The notes: a model not told the origin generated them from the sequence alone. Shown: positions 1 through 10,177, numbered from the stretch's first letter. The stretch is DNA of 64,000 nucleotides from Bradyrhizobium frederickii (GCF_004570865.1 NZ_SPQS01000008.1:248001-312000); one strand, 5' to 3'. Numbers and translations: made by a program.

Positions 1-1083
1 CTGACGGCGAACGGCAACGTCGAGGCGCTGGCAAAGCTCGCGAAGGAATTTTCCGCGCGTTATGTCGCGATCGCCGACACCTCCAAATTCGCCGAGCTCA
101 AGGCCGCCCTGGCGGGAACGAGCACGGAATGCGGCGCCGGCGAAAGCGCGGTGATCGAAGCCGGCGCGCGTCCGGCCGATTGGGTGATGGCGGCCGTGAG
201 CGGCGCCGCCGGATTGAAGCCGGCACTGGCGGCGGTCGATCGCGGCGCGCACGTGGCGCTGGCCAACAAGGAATGTCTGGTTTGCGCCGGCGATTTCTTC
301 ATGCAGCGTGCCGCCAAGGCGGGCGCATGCATCCTGCCGGCCGATTCCGAACACAATGCGCTGTTCCAGGCGCTGAGCTCCGGCAACCGCGACGAACTGG
401 TCCGCGTCATCATCACGGCCTCGGGCGGCCCGTTCCGCACCTGGAAGCCGGCGGACATTGAGCAGGCGACCCTCGAACAGGCGCTGAAGCATCCGAACTG
501 GAGCATGGGCCAGAAGATCACGATCGATTCCGCCTCGATGATGAACAAGGGCCTCGAGGTGATCGAAGCGTCCTATCTGTTCGCGCTTGCGCCCGAGGAA
601 ATCGACGTTCTCGTTCATCCGCAGTCGATCATTCACGGCATGGTCGAATTTTCCGACTGCTCGGTGGTGGCCCAGCTCGGCGCGCCTGACATGCGCACTC
701 CGATCGCGCATTGCCTCGGCTGGCCCGACCGGATCAAGGGGCCGGCGGCCAAGCTGGATCTCGCCAAGATCGGCCAGCTGACCTTCGAGGCGCCCGATTT
801 CGAGCGCTTCCCCGGGCTGCGCCTGGCTTTCGATTCGCTCAGGACGGGGAAGGGCGCGACCACGGTCTACAACGCGGCCAACGAGGTCGCGGTCGCCGCG
901 TTCATCGCCGGCAAGATCCGGTTCGGCGCGATCGCACGGCTGGTGGAGGCGACGCTGGACGACTGGATCCGGAGCGGGAACCAGGCACCGCTGACGTCGG
1001 CGGACGATGCAATCTCTGTTGACCATGTTGCGCGAAATAGAGCTGCCGCCCTATTGCCTCAAATTGCCTTAAAGGCATCCTAG
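1..1083 (+). CDS. dxr: 1-deoxy-D-xylulose 5-phosphate reductoisomerase (5'-truncated by window edge)
   Basis: DXR converts 1-deoxy-D-xylulose 5-phosphate to 2-C-methyl-D-erythritol 4-phosphate with NADPH, in the MEP isoprenoid pathway in the cytoplasm. The frame is open from base 1 and reads LTANGN at once, so the start and the N-terminal nucleotide-binding part (roughly 40 residues of a protein of about 400) lie outside the window. Visible signatures are the NKE motif (about residue 90 of the visible part), ADSEHNA with metal-binding acidic residues, TASGGPF, and the SASMMNKG substrate loop. It stops at TAG 1081-1083, 43 bp before rseP. The order dxr-rseP-bamA-lpxD-fabZ-lpxA is widely conserved in proteobacteria, so this is the head of the envelope block. 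Family assignment is secure. Confidence 0.97.
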   Translation: MTANGNVEALAKLAKEFSARYVAIADTSKFAELKAALAGTSTECGAGESAVIEAGARPADWVMAAVSGAAGLKPALAAVDRGAHVALANKECLVCAGDFFMQRAAKAGACILPADSEHNALFQALSSGNRDELVRVIITASGGPFRTWKPADIEQATLEQALKHPNWSMGQKITIDSASMMNKGLEVIEASYLFALAPEEIDVLVHPQSIIHGMVEFSDCSVVAQLGAPDMRTPIAHCLGWPDRIKGPAAKLDLAKIGQLTFEAPDFERFPGLRLAFDSLRTGKGATTVYNAANEVAVAAFIAGKIRFGAIARLVEATLDDWIRSGNQAPLTSADDAISVDHVARNRAAALLPQIALKAS

Positions 1084-1126
1084 TTGGTTCGGACCAGGGC
1101 CTTGCGGCGCTGGATGAGGGAACTCG

Positions 1127-2278
1127 ATGATCGATTTTTTTACCCATAGTTTCAATACGTTGAGCCATGGGCTCCTCGGCTACGCGGTTCCCTTCCTGTT
1201 CGTCCTGACGATCGTCGTGTTCTTCCACGAGCTCGGCCATTTTCTGGTCGCGCGCTGGGCAGGCGTGCGGGTGCTGACCTTTTCGCTCGGCTTCGGACCT
1301 GAGCTGATCGGCTTCAACGACCGCCGTGGCACTCGCTGGAAGATTTCGGCCATCCCGCTCGGCGGCTACGTCAAGTTCTTCGGCGACGAGAGCGAGGCCT
1401 CGACCCCGTCCGCGCAGACCCTTGCGGCCATGACGGCCGAGGAGCGCGCCGGCAGCTTTCACCACAAGAAGGTCGGTCCGCGTGCCGCCATCGTCGCGGC
1501 CGGTCCGATCGCCAATTTCATCCTGGGTGCGCTGATCTTCGCCGGCATGGCCCTGTATTACGGCAAGCCGAGCACGATCGCGCGCGTCGACGGCGTCGTC
1601 GCCGATGGCGCGGCGGCTGCGGCCGGCTTCAAGGTTGGGGACGTGGTCGTCCAGATCGACGGTAAGCCGATCGAGAGCTTTGCCGACATGCAGCGAATCG
1701 TTGCGATGAATGCGGGTTCGGCGCTTGCCTTCCAGGTGAAGCGGGACGGTACCATCGTCTCGCTGACGGCAACCCCGGCGCTGCTCGAGCGTAAGGATCC
1801 GTTCGGCAACAGCCACCGTCTCGGCGTGCTCGGCATCGAGCACAAGGCACAGGCCGGCGAGGCCTCCACCGCGCCGGTGGGCATCGGCGAGGCGCTCAAG
1901 ATCGGGGTCGAGCAGGTCTGGTTCATCATCACCAGCACCTTCAAGTTCCTTGGCTCGCTGTTCGTCGGGCATGGCAATCCCAACGAGGTCAGCGGCGTCC
2001 TGGGAATCGCGAAGATGTCGGGGCAGGCGGCCAGCGCCGGGTTCCAATTCGTGATCAACCTGTGCGCGGTGCTGTCGGTGTCGATCGGCCTGCTGAACCT
2101 GTTCCCGATCCCGCTGCTCGATGGCGGCCACCTTATGTTCTATGCGGCGGAAGTGGTCCGCGGCCGGCCGCTGTCCGAGCGGACTCAGGAGATGGGGTTC
2201 CGAATCGGGCTCGGCTTGGTGCTGATGCTGATGGTGTTTGCGACCTACAACGACATCCTGCGGATGGCGGCATCTTGA
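1127..2278 (+). CDS. rseP: RIP site-2 metalloprotease RseP
   Basis: This inner-membrane zinc protease cleaves transmembrane substrates such as anti-sigma factors and remnant signal peptides. It has 383 residues, the usual alphaproteobacterial size. The zinc motif HELGH sits at residues 34-38 in the first membrane helix. A single PDZ domain follows at about residues 150-220, and the LDGGH motif near residue 332 supplies the third zinc ligand. C-terminal membrane helices are evident. The ATG start is preceded by GAGGGAAC, a good ribosome-binding site. It lies between dxr and bamA, as in many proteobacteria, and probably shares their transcript. The substrate in this organism cannot be read from the sequence. 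Confidence 0.96.
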   Translation: MIDFFTHSFNTLSHGLLGYAVPFLFVLTIVVFFHELGHFLVARWAGVRVLTFSLGFGPELIGFNDRRGTRWKISAIPLGGYVKFFGDESEASTPSAQTLAAMTAEERAGSFHHKKVGPRAAIVAAGPIANFILGALIFAGMALYYGKPSTIARVDGVVADGAAAAAGFKVGDVVVQIDGKPIESFADMQRIVAMNAGSALAFQVKRDGTIVSLTATPALLERKDPFGNSHRLGVLGIEHKAQAGEASTAPVGIGEALKIGVEQVWFIITSTFKFLGSLFVGHGNPNEVSGVLGIAKMSGQAASAGFQFVINLCAVLSVSIGLLNLFPIPLLDGGHLMFYAAEVVRGRPLSERTQEMGFRIGLGLVLMLMVFATYNDILRMAAS

Positions 2279-2433
2279 TGGAGGCTTTTTTGTGGCGTTG
2301 CTGTTGAGCAACGTCTTGGAATGAAATTGAAATCACGACGCTTTCGGCCGTTTGCGGCGTCGGCGAAATTGGCTACAAGTGGCCTCGACTTGGGGAATCT
2401 CCGGACCGGCGTTGGGGTTGGGTCTGGCACGGA

Positions 2434-4977
2434 ATGATAAGGGCGCGTTGCGCGATGAAGTTTGGACTGCGACTCCGGGGGGGCTTGCTCGCAACCCTGA
2501 TCATGTTCGGCGCGCCGGTGGTTGCCCCGGTCGGGGCTGTTTTTGTGTCTTCGTCTGCGCTCGCTCAGACCGTTCAGTCGATTTCCGTCCAGGGAAATCG
2601 CCGCGTCGAGGTGGAGACGATCCGCTCCTATTTCAAGCCGGGTCCGGGCGGCCGCCTGGATCAAGGCGCCATCGACGACGGCCTCAAGGCGTTGATCGAG
2701 ACCGGCCTGTTCCAGGACGTCAGGATCAACCGCGGTCCCGGCGGCCAGATCGTCGTTTCGGTGGTCGAAAACCCGGTGATCGGCCGGATCGCCTTCGAGG
2801 GCAACAAGAAGATCAAGGACGAGCAGCTCACCCTTGAAGTCCAGTCCAAGGCGCGCGGCACCTTCTCCCGCGCCATGGTGCAGTCCGACACGCTGCGAAT
2901 CGCCGAAATCTATCGCCGGTCCGGCCGCTACGACGTGCGCGTCACGCCCGAGGTCATCGAGCAGCCGAACAACCGCGTCGATCTCGTCTTCACGATCGAG
3001 GAGGGCGTCAAGACCGGCGTCAAGTCGATCGAGTTCGTCGGCAACAGCGCGTTCTCGTCCTACCGCCTCAGGGACGTCATCAAGACGCGCGAAACGAACC
3101 TGCTGAGCTTCCTGGGCAGCGGTGACGTCTACGATCCCGACCGCGTCGAAGCCGACCGCGACCTGATTCGCCGGTTCTATCTCAAGAACGGTTACGCCGA
3201 CGTCCAGGTGGTGGCCGCGCTCACCGAATACGATCCGGAGAAGAAGGGCTTCAACGTCACCTTCAAGATCGAGGAAGGCGCTCAATATCGCGTCGGCGCG
3301 GTCGACTTCCGCTCCAGCATCCCGAACTTCGATCCATCGTCGATGCGCGGTTATTCGCGCGTCCATGCCGGCTCGCTCTACAACGTCGAGTCGGTCGAAA
3401 AATCGGTCGAGGAGATGCAGATCGAGGCCTCGCGCCGCGGCTACGCCTTCGCCGTGGTCCGCCCGGGCGGCGACCGCAACTTCGAGGCGCACACCGTCTC
3501 CGTCGTTTTCAACATCGACGAGGGCCCGCGCACCTATATCGAGCGCATCAACCTGCGCGGCAATACGCGCACGCGCGACTACGTCATCCGTCGCGAGTTC
3601 GACATCTCGGAGGGCGACGCCTACAACCGCGCCCTGGTCGATCGTGCCGAGCGGCGCCTGAAGAACCTCGATTACTTCAAGAGCGTGAAGATCACGACCG
3701 AGCCGGGCTCGTCGAGCGATCGCGTGATCCTGATCGTCGACATGGAAGAGAAATCGACCGGCGACTTCTCGGTCTCGGGCGGTTACTCCACCACCGATGG
3801 CGCTTTGGCCGAAGTCTCGATTTCCGAGCGCAATCTGCTCGGCCGCGGCCTGTTCGCCAAGGCGTCGGTGACCTATGGCCAATATGCACGCGGCTACTCG
3901 CTGTCGTTCGTCGAACCCTATCTGCTCGACTACCGCGTCGCGCTCGGCCTCGACCTCTATCAGCGCCAGCAACTCGCCAACAACTACATCTCCTACGGCA
4001 CCAAGACGCTCGGTTTCTCGCCGCGCCTCGGCTTCTCGTTGCGTGAAGATCTGTCGCTGCAGCTGCGCTATTCGATCTACCAGCAGGAAATCACGCTGCC
4101 GGGCTACTTGGCGAACTGTAACAACAATCCGGGCAGCGCGGCGTTCAATCCGAGCCCGGCTTACGCGGCCGCCAACGGCATCGACCTGAGCTCGAGCGGC
4201 GGCCTCGGTTGCTACAGCGATGGCGAGGCCTCGCTACCGGTGCGCAGGGAGCTTGCCAACGGCAAGACGCTGACCTCGGCGCTGGGCTACACGCTCACCT
4301 ACAACACGCTGGACAACAACAAGAACCCGTCCGACGGTCTGCTCATCGACTTCCGGCAGGATTTCGCCGGCGTCGGCGGCGACGTGTCCTATCTGAAGAC
4401 CGTGGCGGACGGAAAGTACTATGCCCCGCTGGTGTCCGACATCGTTGGTCTCGTCCGCCTCCAGGGCGGCATTCTGACCAAGATGAACGACGACCTGCGG
4501 ATGCTCGACCATTTCCAGATGGGTCCGAACCTGGTCCGCGGCTTTGCTCCCAACGGCATTGGCCCGCGTGACTTGAACCCCTTCGGTTCGCGAGACGCGC
4601 TCGGCGGCACCAAGTATTGGGGCGCTTCGCTCGAACTGCAGATGCCGTTCTGGTTCCTGCCGAAGGAAGTGGGTCTGAAGGGTGCGGTCTATGCCGATGC
4701 CGGCGGCCTCTACGACTATAAGGGACCGACGGGCTGGACCACGACCAACGAAGTCAATGTGCCGGGCTGCATCCCGTCGACCTTCAATCCGTCAACGACG
4801 GGAACATGTACCGGCCTCGTCTATGACGACAGCAAGGTCATCCGCTCGTCGGTTGGTGTCGGCCTGATCTGGCAGTCGCCGTTCGGTCCGCTGCGCTTCG
4901 ACTACGCCGTGCCGCTCAGCAAGGGCAAGTACGACCGTACGCAGGAATTCCGGTTCGGCGGCGGCACCACGTTCTAG
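2434..4977 (+). CDS. bamA: Outer membrane protein assembly factor BamA
   Basis: BamA is the central Omp85 component of the BAM complex, which inserts beta-barrel proteins into the outer membrane. From the first ATG the product is 847 residues. An alternative start seven codons later (2455), preceded by AAGGG, gives a cleaner signal peptide ending SSSALAQ. Five POTRA domains occupy about residues 45-450, recognisable by repeated GN.R and Y....G.Y patterns. A 16-stranded barrel follows. The conserved VRGF loop-6 motif is near residue 701 and the protein ends in Phe, the usual outer-membrane C-terminal signal. The 155-bp gap after rseP probably holds a promoter. lpxD follows after 125 bp. Confidence 0.97.
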   Translation: MIRARCAMKFGLRLRGGLLATLIMFGAPVVAPVGAVFVSSSALAQTVQSISVQGNRRVEVETIRSYFKPGPGGRLDQGAIDDGLKALIETGLFQDVRINRGPGGQIVVSVVENPVIGRIAFEGNKKIKDEQLTLEVQSKARGTFSRAMVQSDTLRIAEIYRRSGRYDVRVTPEVIEQPNNRVDLVFTIEEGVKTGVKSIEFVGNSAFSSYRLRDVIKTRETNLLSFLGSGDVYDPDRVEADRDLIRRFYLKNGYADVQVVAALTEYDPEKKGFNVTFKIEEGAQYRVGAVDFRSSIPNFDPSSMRGYSRVHAGSLYNVESVEKSVEEMQIEASRRGYAFAVVRPGGDRNFEAHTVSVVFNIDEGPRTYIERINLRGNTRTRDYVIRREFDISEGDAYNRALVDRAERRLKNLDYFKSVKITTEPGSSSDRVILIVDMEEKSTGDFSVSGGYSTTDGALAEVSISERNLLGRGLFAKASVTYGQYARGYSLSFVEPYLLDYRVALGLDLYQRQQLANNYISYGTKTLGFSPRLGFSLREDLSLQLRYSIYQQEITLPGYLANCNNNPGSAAFNPSPAYAAANGIDLSSSGGLGCYSDGEASLPVRRELANGKTLTSALGYTLTYNTLDNNKNPSDGLLIDFRQDFAGVGGDVSYLKTVADGKYYAPLVSDIVGLVRLQGGILTKMNDDLRMLDHFQMGPNLVRGFAPNGIGPRDLNPFGSRDALGGTKYWGASLELQMPFWFLPKEVGLKGAVYADAGGLYDYKGPTGWTTTNEVNVPGCIPSTFNPSTTGTCTGLVYDDSKVIRSSVGVGLIWQSPFGPLRFDYAVPLSKGKYDRTQEFRFGGGTTF

Positions 4978-5102
4978 TTCGATCAGCACGGCACGATCCG
5001 GATCAATGGAGCCGGTTTCCGAAGGGGATCGTGCCATTCCAACAGATGGGGCATGATGCGGCCTGACCGCTTCATGCCGAAGCCGGACCGCGACGGGGTG
5101 GA

Positions 5103-6170
5103 ATGGCGCAACCGATCTTCTTCACAAAGCCGCCTGCCTCAGCGCTGGCTGACATTGCCACGCTGGCCAAGGCCGAGCTGGTCGATCCCGGCAGGGGCGG
5201 CCACGTCATCACGGGCCTTGCTTCGCTCGACGAAGCCGGCCCGATGCATCTGGCGTTCTTCGACAACCTCAAATATGCCGACGACCTCAAGGCGACCAAG
5301 GCCGGCGCTTGCCTGGTCAGCCCGCGCTTCGAGGCCCAGGTGCCCGCCCATGTGGCGGTGCTGCGGGTGGCGCAGCCGTTCCGGGCCTTCGTCAGGATCG
5401 CGCGGGAATGGCATGGGGACGCGCTGAGACCGCAATCCTGGGTCGGTAATGACGGTATCGCACCGTCGGCGATCATCGATCCCTCGGCCCGGCTCGAGGA
5501 CGGCGTGATCGTCGACCCCCTGGCGGTGATCGGCCCGGATGTGGAGATCGGCAGCGGCACGGTGGTCGGCGTCGGGGCGGTGATCGGTCCCGGGGTCAAG
5601 ATCGGCCGGGACTGCAACGTCGGCGCCCGAACCGCGATCCAGTGCGCCCTGATCGGCAACAACGTGCTGATCCATCCCGGCTGCTCGATCGGCCAGGACG
5701 GCTACGGCTTCATCTTCTTCGGCCCCGAGGGCCATCTGAAGGTGCCGCAGACCGGCCGGGTCCTGATCCAGAACGATGTCGAGGTCGGCGCGGGGACCAC
5801 GATCGACCGTGGCAGCTTGCGTGACACGGTGATCGGCGAGGGGACCAAAATCGACAATCAGGTCCAGATCGGCCACAATGTGACCATTGGCCGGCACTGC
5901 CTGCTGGCGGCCCAGATCGGCCTCGCCGGCAGCCTGACCATCGGCGACAACGTGGCACTCGGAGCAAAGGTTGGCATCAACAACCACCTCAAGATCGGCG
6001 ATGGAGCCCAGGTCACCGCGATGAGCGGCGTCAAGGACGACATCCCGCCGGGCGGACGCTGGGGTGGCCTCTTTGCCAAGCCGACCAAGCAATGGTTCAA
6101 GGAGATCATCGCGGTGGAGCGCCTGGTGCGCGACAGCAAGGCCGATGCGAAGGACGAGGGACGGGAATGA
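5103..6170 (+). CDS. lpxD: UDP-3-O-acylglucosamine N-acyltransferase LpxD
   Basis: LpxD transfers the second 3-hydroxyacyl chain from acyl-ACP to UDP-3-O-acylglucosamine in lipid A synthesis. It is 355 residues long: an N-terminal uridine-binding domain of about 105 residues, then many hexapeptide repeats forming a left-handed beta helix (about 115-330), then a helical tail. The general-base histidine is H258 in the IGHN motif, matching the E. coli catalytic His. The gene overlaps fabZ by an ATGA junction, so the two are translationally coupled. It lies between bamA and fabZ, the classical lipid A order. Confidence 0.97.
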   Translation: MAQPIFFTKPPASALADIATLAKAELVDPGRGGHVITGLASLDEAGPMHLAFFDNLKYADDLKATKAGACLVSPRFEAQVPAHVAVLRVAQPFRAFVRIAREWHGDALRPQSWVGNDGIAPSAIIDPSARLEDGVIVDPLAVIGPDVEIGSGTVVGVGAVIGPGVKIGRDCNVGARTAIQCALIGNNVLIHPGCSIGQDGYGFIFFGPEGHLKVPQTGRVLIQNDVEVGAGTTIDRGSLRDTVIGEGTKIDNQVQIGHNVTIGRHCLLAAQIGLAGSLTIGDNVALGAKVGINNHLKIGDGAQVTAMSGVKDDIPPGGRWGGLFAKPTKQWFKEIIAVERLVRDSKADAKDEGRE

Positions 6171-6628
6171 CGGCGGAATCACCTGTGAAGTTCGAGCTGG
6201 TGGATATCAATGCCATCCTCCAGACCCTGCCGCACCGCTTTCCGATGCTGCTGATCGATCGCGTGATCAACATCCGCGCCGATTACAGCGGCATCGGCAT
6301 CAAGAACGTCACCTTCAACGAGCCGGCCTTCCAGGGGCATTTCCCGGAACGCCCGGTCTATCCCGGCGTCATGATGATCGAGGCGATGGCGCAGACGGCA
6401 GGCGTGATCGGCATCAAGTCGGTCGAAGGCACCGAGAAGCCGCGCGCGGTCTATTTTCTCACCATCGACAAGTGCAAGTTCCGCAAGCCGGTGCTGCCCG
6501 GCGACACCATCGAGTATCACATGCGCTCGCTCGGCCGCCGCAAGGCCATGTGGTGGTTTCACGGCGACGCCAAGGTCAACGGCCAGGTGGTTGCGGAAGC
6601 CGATGTCGGCGCCATGCTGACGGACTGA
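6167..6628 (+). CDS. fabZ: (3R)-hydroxyacyl-ACP dehydratase FabZ
   Basis: FabZ dehydrates 3-hydroxyacyl-ACP in fatty acid elongation and competes with LpxA/LpxD for the shared substrate. The chosen start at 6167 overlaps the lpxD stop (ATGA) and gives a typical 153-residue hot-dog-fold protein beginning MTAESP. A longer open frame upstream lies wholly inside lpxD and is not needed. The catalytic pair is visible as H58 in GHFPERP and E72 in MIEAMAQ, and the [12 protein letters not shown] signature is near the N-terminus. Confidence 0.97.
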   Translation: MTAESPVKFELVDINAILQTLPHRFPMLLIDRVINIRADYSGIGIKNVTFNEPAFQGHFPERPVYPGVMMIEAMAQTAGVIGIKSVEGTEKPRAVYFLTIDKCKFRKPVLPGDTIEYHMRSLGRRKAMWWFHGDAKVNGQVVAEADVGAMLTD

Positions 6629-6645
6629 GCGTTTCCGGCCGAGGC

Positions 6646-6969
6646 TTACGCGCTGCAATCGTAGCGGCCGCCGGCGGCCTCGCGGCGGATATGCCGATTG
6701 AAGAATTGGCCCATGGACGGCGCGCCCAGAAGGCGGTCGACCGTCTCGGCGGCGACGCCGCAATAACGCGCATAGAAGCCGCCAGTCGCGACGACGAGAT
6801 CGTGCCGCGCGGGGTCGTAACAGACGCGCTGAAGCACGGTGCTGCGATTGATGTCGCGGCATTCGAATGAAGCGAGGTCGACCGGTCGGCGATCACCGGT
6901 TTCGACCGTCTCGGACACGATCGGCGCGGCCGCGAGCTGTGCGAGCAGAAGTGCCAAGGTCCTGACCAC
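6646..6969 (-). CDS. KTSC-domain small secreted protein
   Basis: This 107-residue protein lies convergent to fabZ and between fabZ and lpxA. It has a probable N-terminal signal peptide or short hydrophobic segment (VRTLALLLAQLAAAPI). The rest matches the KTSC domain pattern: a YDP motif, a strand with GGFYARYCGV, then APSMGQFFNRHIR. The FNRHIR end is the most characteristic piece. KTSC domains have no firm biochemical role; they are also found fused to lysyl-tRNA synthetases and standing alone. Two cysteine pairs in the exported region could form disulfides. It interrupts the otherwise + strand lipid A block. Confidence 0.75.
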   Translation of the reverse strand: MVRTLALLLAQLAAAPIVSETVETGDRRPVDLASFECRDINRSTVLQRVCYDPARHDLVVATGGFYARYCGVAAETVDRLLGAPSMGQFFNRHIRREAAGGRYDCSA

Positions 6970-7144
6970 GAGTGTTGAAGCTCCGCATGAACTTTGGGGC
7001 GGACCGGGACGGCCGCCTCATCCGATACTTGAAACAGGCCGAGATGATACGTCACTGGACAGATCGGGCATAGACGCGCTAACCACCGGAAAACTGAATG
7101 ACTTCAACACATAATCAGAGCTTCCTGACGAGTAAGATTGCTTG

Positions 7145-7936
7145 ATGAGCAAGATTGATCCCACCGCACGGGTCGCGGACGGCGCCGTGATCGGCGAGGG
7201 CACCGAGATCGGGCCCTATTGCATCATCGGCCCGAATGTCGTGATCGGCGCGAACTGCAAGCTGATCGGGCACGTGCATGTCACGGCGCAGACGACCATC
7301 GGCGACGATTGCACCATCTATCCCTTTGCCTCGCTCGGCACGCCACCGCAGTCGCTCAGCTACCGGGGCGAGCTGACGAAGCTCAAAATCGGATCGGGCT
7401 GCACCATCCGGGAATCCGTGACGATGAATGCCGGTACCGTCGCCGGCGGCGGCGTCACCAGCGTCGGCGATCGCGGCTACTTCATGAATTGCAGCCACGT
7501 CGGCCATGACTGCCATGTCGGCAATGATGTGATCTTCGCAACCTCCGCCACGCTCGGCGGTCATTGCGAGATCGGCGACTTCGTCTTCATCGGCGGCCTG
7601 TCCGCCGTGCATCAGTTCACCCGCATCGGGCCCCAGGTGATGGTCGGCGGCGTCTGTGGCGTGCGCGACGACATCATCCCGTTTGGCCTCGTCAACGGCC
7701 AATATGCGGTGCTGGAAGGCCTCAACCTGATCGGCATGAAGCGGCGCAAGTTCACCAAGCAGCGGCTGGCGACGGTGCGGGGGTTTTACCAGAAACTCTT
7801 CCACGGCCCCGGTACCTTCGCCGAGCGGTTGGAAGCATCCAGGCCGCTCGCGGGCGAGGATCCGGCGATCGCCGAGATCCTCGACTTCATCGGCAAGGGC
7901 AAACGCCCGCTGTGCCTTCCCGCCATCGCGAAGTGA
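7145..7936 (+). CDS. lpxA: Acyl-ACP--UDP-N-acetylglucosamine O-acyltransferase LpxA
   Basis: LpxA catalyses the first step of lipid A synthesis, O-acylation of UDP-GlcNAc. The 263-residue product has about ten turns of hexapeptide repeats in the N-terminal two thirds and a helical C-terminal domain. The catalytic His is H121 in HVGHDC. Translation could also start at the TTG immediately upstream (7142), but the ATG gives the usual start, MSKID. It is separated from fabZ by the KTSC gene and about 175 bp of upstream sequence, so it may have its own promoter. lpxI begins 8 bp after its stop. Confidence 0.97.
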   Translation: MSKIDPTARVADGAVIGEGTEIGPYCIIGPNVVIGANCKLIGHVHVTAQTTIGDDCTIYPFASLGTPPQSLSYRGELTKLKIGSGCTIRESVTMNAGTVAGGGVTSVGDRGYFMNCSHVGHDCHVGNDVIFATSATLGGHCEIGDFVFIGGLSAVHQFTRIGPQVMVGGVCGVRDDIIPFGLVNGQYAVLEGLNLIGMKRRKFTKQRLATVRGFYQKLFHGPGTFAERLEASRPLAGEDPAIAEILDFIGKGKRPLCLPAIAK

Positions 7937-7943
7937 CCTTGGG

Positions 7944-8813
7944 ATGGCCCCGGGCATGACATCGGCGGCTTCGCAGGGTTCATCGCCGGTCGGCATCGTC
8001 GCCGGCGGTGGCGCCATGCCGTTCGCGGTCGCCGACTCGCTGGCCGCCCGCGGCATCACGCCGGTGCTGTTTCCGCTTCGGGGCGCCTGCGATCCGGCGC
8101 GGGTGGAGAAATTCCGTCACCGCTGGATATCGGTCGGCCAGCTCGGCCGTGCGATGCGGCTGTTTCGCGAGGAAGGTTGCCGCGACCTGATCTTCATCGG
8201 CACCCTGGTGCGCCCCTCGCTCACGGAGATCCGGTTCGACGTCAAGACGCTGCGCCTGCTCGGGAACGTCATCCGCGCTTTTCGCGGCGGCGACGATCAT
8301 CTCCTGTCCGGCGTCGGCCGCCTCCTCGAGCAGGACGGCTTTCGCATGGTCGGCATCAAGGACGTCGCCCCCGATCTCCTGATGCCCGAGGGCTGCATCA
8401 GCCGTGCCTGGCCGAACGACAACAGCAAGGCCGACATCGAGCGGGGCCGTGCGGTGCTGGCCGCGCTCGGTCCGTTCGACATCGGCCAGGCGGCGGTGGT
8501 GATCGACGGCCATGTGGTGGCGGTCGAGGACATCGAGGGCACCGACGCGCTGCTCGCGCGCGTGGCGCGGCTGCGCGAGGAGGGACGCATTCGCGCGGCC
8601 GCCGGCCGCGGCGTGCTGGTGAAGGCGCCGAAGAGCGGCCAGGACCTGCGCTTCGACCTGCCGACGATCGGCCCGCGCACGCTCGAAGGTGTGGCCGTCG
8701 CAGGGCTCGCCGGCATCGCCGTCATCGCGGGCAATACCATCGCGGCCGAGCCGCAGGCGATGATCGCGCTGGCCGACGCCAAATATCTCTTCGTCATCGG
8801 CCTGCCGGCGTGA
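7944..8813 (+). CDS. lpxI: UDP-2,3-diacylglucosamine pyrophosphatase LpxI
   Basis: LpxI hydrolyses UDP-2,3-diacylglucosamine to lipid X and UMP. Alphaproteobacteria use this enzyme in place of LpxH. The 289-residue product shows the family signatures GIVAGGGAMP at the N-terminus (residues 17-26), a GDD motif near the middle, and the C-terminal segment with LPTIGP and AGNTI. It sits 8 bp after lpxA and overlaps lpxB by one base of an ATGA-type junction (TGATG), so lpxA-lpxI-lpxB form an operon. Confidence 0.95.
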   Translation: MAPGMTSAASQGSSPVGIVAGGGAMPFAVADSLAARGITPVLFPLRGACDPARVEKFRHRWISVGQLGRAMRLFREEGCRDLIFIGTLVRPSLTEIRFDVKTLRLLGNVIRAFRGGDDHLLSGVGRLLEQDGFRMVGIKDVAPDLLMPEGCISRAWPNDNSKADIERGRAVLAALGPFDIGQAAVVIDGHVVAVEDIEGTDALLARVARLREEGRIRAAAGRGVLVKAPKSGQDLRFDLPTIGPRTLEGVAVAGLAGIAVIAGNTIAAEPQAMIALADAKYLFVIGLPA

Positions 8814-10009
8814 TGCAGTCGCGCGAACCCAAACGCAGGATCTGCCTGATCGCCACCGAGGAATCCGGCGACCGGCTCGGCAGCGCCTTGATGAAGGTGC
8901 TGCGCCAGCGCCTCCGCGACGGCGTCGAATTCGTCGGCGTCGGCGGCCGCACCATGGCGCGCGAGGGGCTCGAATCGCTGTTTCCGATCGAGGAGCTGTC
9001 GATCGTCGGCTTCGCCGCGGTGGTGCAGCAATTGCCGAAGATCCTGCGGTTGATCCGCAACACCGCGGATGCCGTGCTTGAAGCCGCGCCGGACGCGCTC
9101 GTCATCATCGACAGCCCCGATTTCACCCATCGCGTCGCCCGCCGCGTGCGCGCGAAGAATTCCGCGATTCCGATCGTCGACTACGTCTCGCCGCAGCTCT
9201 GGGCGTGGCGGCCGGGACGGGCGCGGACCATGCTCGGCTATGTCGACCATGTGCTCGGCCTGTTGCCGTTCGAGCCGGAGGAATACCGCAAGCTCGGCGG
9301 CCCGCCATGCAGCTATGTCGGCCATCCCCTGGTCGAGCAATTGTCCTCGCTGCGGCCGAACGCGGAGGAGCAGGCCCGCCGCAACACTGAGCCGCCGGTG
9401 CTGCTGGTGCTGCCCGGCAGCCGCCGCAGCGAGGTCAGGCACCATCTCGGCGTGTTCGGCGCAACGATCGGCCGCTTGCAGGCGGAAGGCCGCGCCTTCG
9501 AGCTGATGCTGCCGACCATGCCGCATCTGGAAGCCACCATCCGCGAGGGCATCGCGAGCTGGCCGGTCAAGCCGAACATCGTGTTCGGCGAGAACGAGAA
9601 GCGCGCCGCGTTCCGCATCGCGCATGCGGCGCTGGCCAAGTCCGGCACGGTGACGCTGGAGCTCGCGCTATCGGGCATTCCGATGGTGACGGCCTATCGT
9701 GTCGGCGCGATCGAGGCCTTCATCCTGCGCCGCGCGATCCGCGTCCCCTCGGTGATCCTTGCCAATCTCGTGATCGGCAGGGAAGTGATTCCGGAATATT
9801 TGCAGGAGGAGTGCACGCCGGAGAAGCTGGCGCCCGCGCTTCACGACGTGCTGACGGATTCCCCGCTGCGGCGGCAGCAGGTCGAGGCCTTTGCCCAGCT
9901 CGACCGGATCATGTCGACCGGCAACAAGTCACCGAGCGTGCTCGCAGCTGATATCGTGCTGGCGACGATACGCAAGGGCAGGGGAACGGGCTCGGGTGTT
10001 TCCTCATAA
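8813..10009 (+). CDS. lpxB: Lipid-A-disaccharide synthase LpxB
   Basis: LpxB, a GT19 glycosyltransferase, condenses lipid X with UDP-2,3-diacylglucosamine to give the lipid A disaccharide at the inner-membrane face. The start ATG overlaps the lpxI stop, giving 398 residues. The open frame extends further upstream, but only antisense-like sequence inside lpxI lies there. Recognisable motifs are the N-terminal ATEESGD, DSPDF, YVSPQLWAW, LPGSRRSE and KSGTVTLE (nucleotide-sugar binding). It closes the lipid A block. Confidence 0.97.
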   Translation: MQSREPKRRICLIATEESGDRLGSALMKVLRQRLRDGVEFVGVGGRTMAREGLESLFPIEELSIVGFAAVVQQLPKILRLIRNTADAVLEAAPDALVIIDSPDFTHRVARRVRAKNSAIPIVDYVSPQLWAWRPGRARTMLGYVDHVLGLLPFEPEEYRKLGGPPCSYVGHPLVEQLSSLRPNAEEQARRNTEPPVLLVLPGSRRSEVRHHLGVFGATIGRLQAEGRAFELMLPTMPHLEATIREGIASWPVKPNIVFGENEKRAAFRIAHAALAKSGTVTLELALSGIPMVTAYRVGAIEAFILRRAIRVPSVILANLVIGREVIPEYLQEECTPEKLAPALHDVLTDSPLRRQQVEAFAQLDRIMSTGNKSPSVLAADIVLATIRKGRGTGSGVSS

Positions 10010-10177
10010 GCGTCGGCTTGCAGCGGCCCAGCGGAAGTCACTTGGCTTTGGCGCAATTGGCGGCTTATGACCCATTGCGGACTGCGAACTGAGGACCAGC
10101 GTCGCAAGCTCGCGGATGGACACTTGGCTCAAGGTTGTGCCATGTTTGTTGAGCAACCACAGAAATCAGGTCGCTCA

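Noticed and set aside
902..2311. Long antisense frame of 469 codons across dxr and rseP
   Set aside because: It is opposite two certain genes and is rich in Arg, Asp and His from reverse-complemented high-GC codons. Other long antisense frames (2245-3972, 5139-6182, 8297-9625, 12519-13484, 56733-58946) were rejected for the same reason.
2296..2313. Hairpin CGTTGCT-GTTG-AGCAACG after rseP as a terminator
   Set aside because: The stem is only 7 bp and no T run follows; a terminator cannot be claimed.
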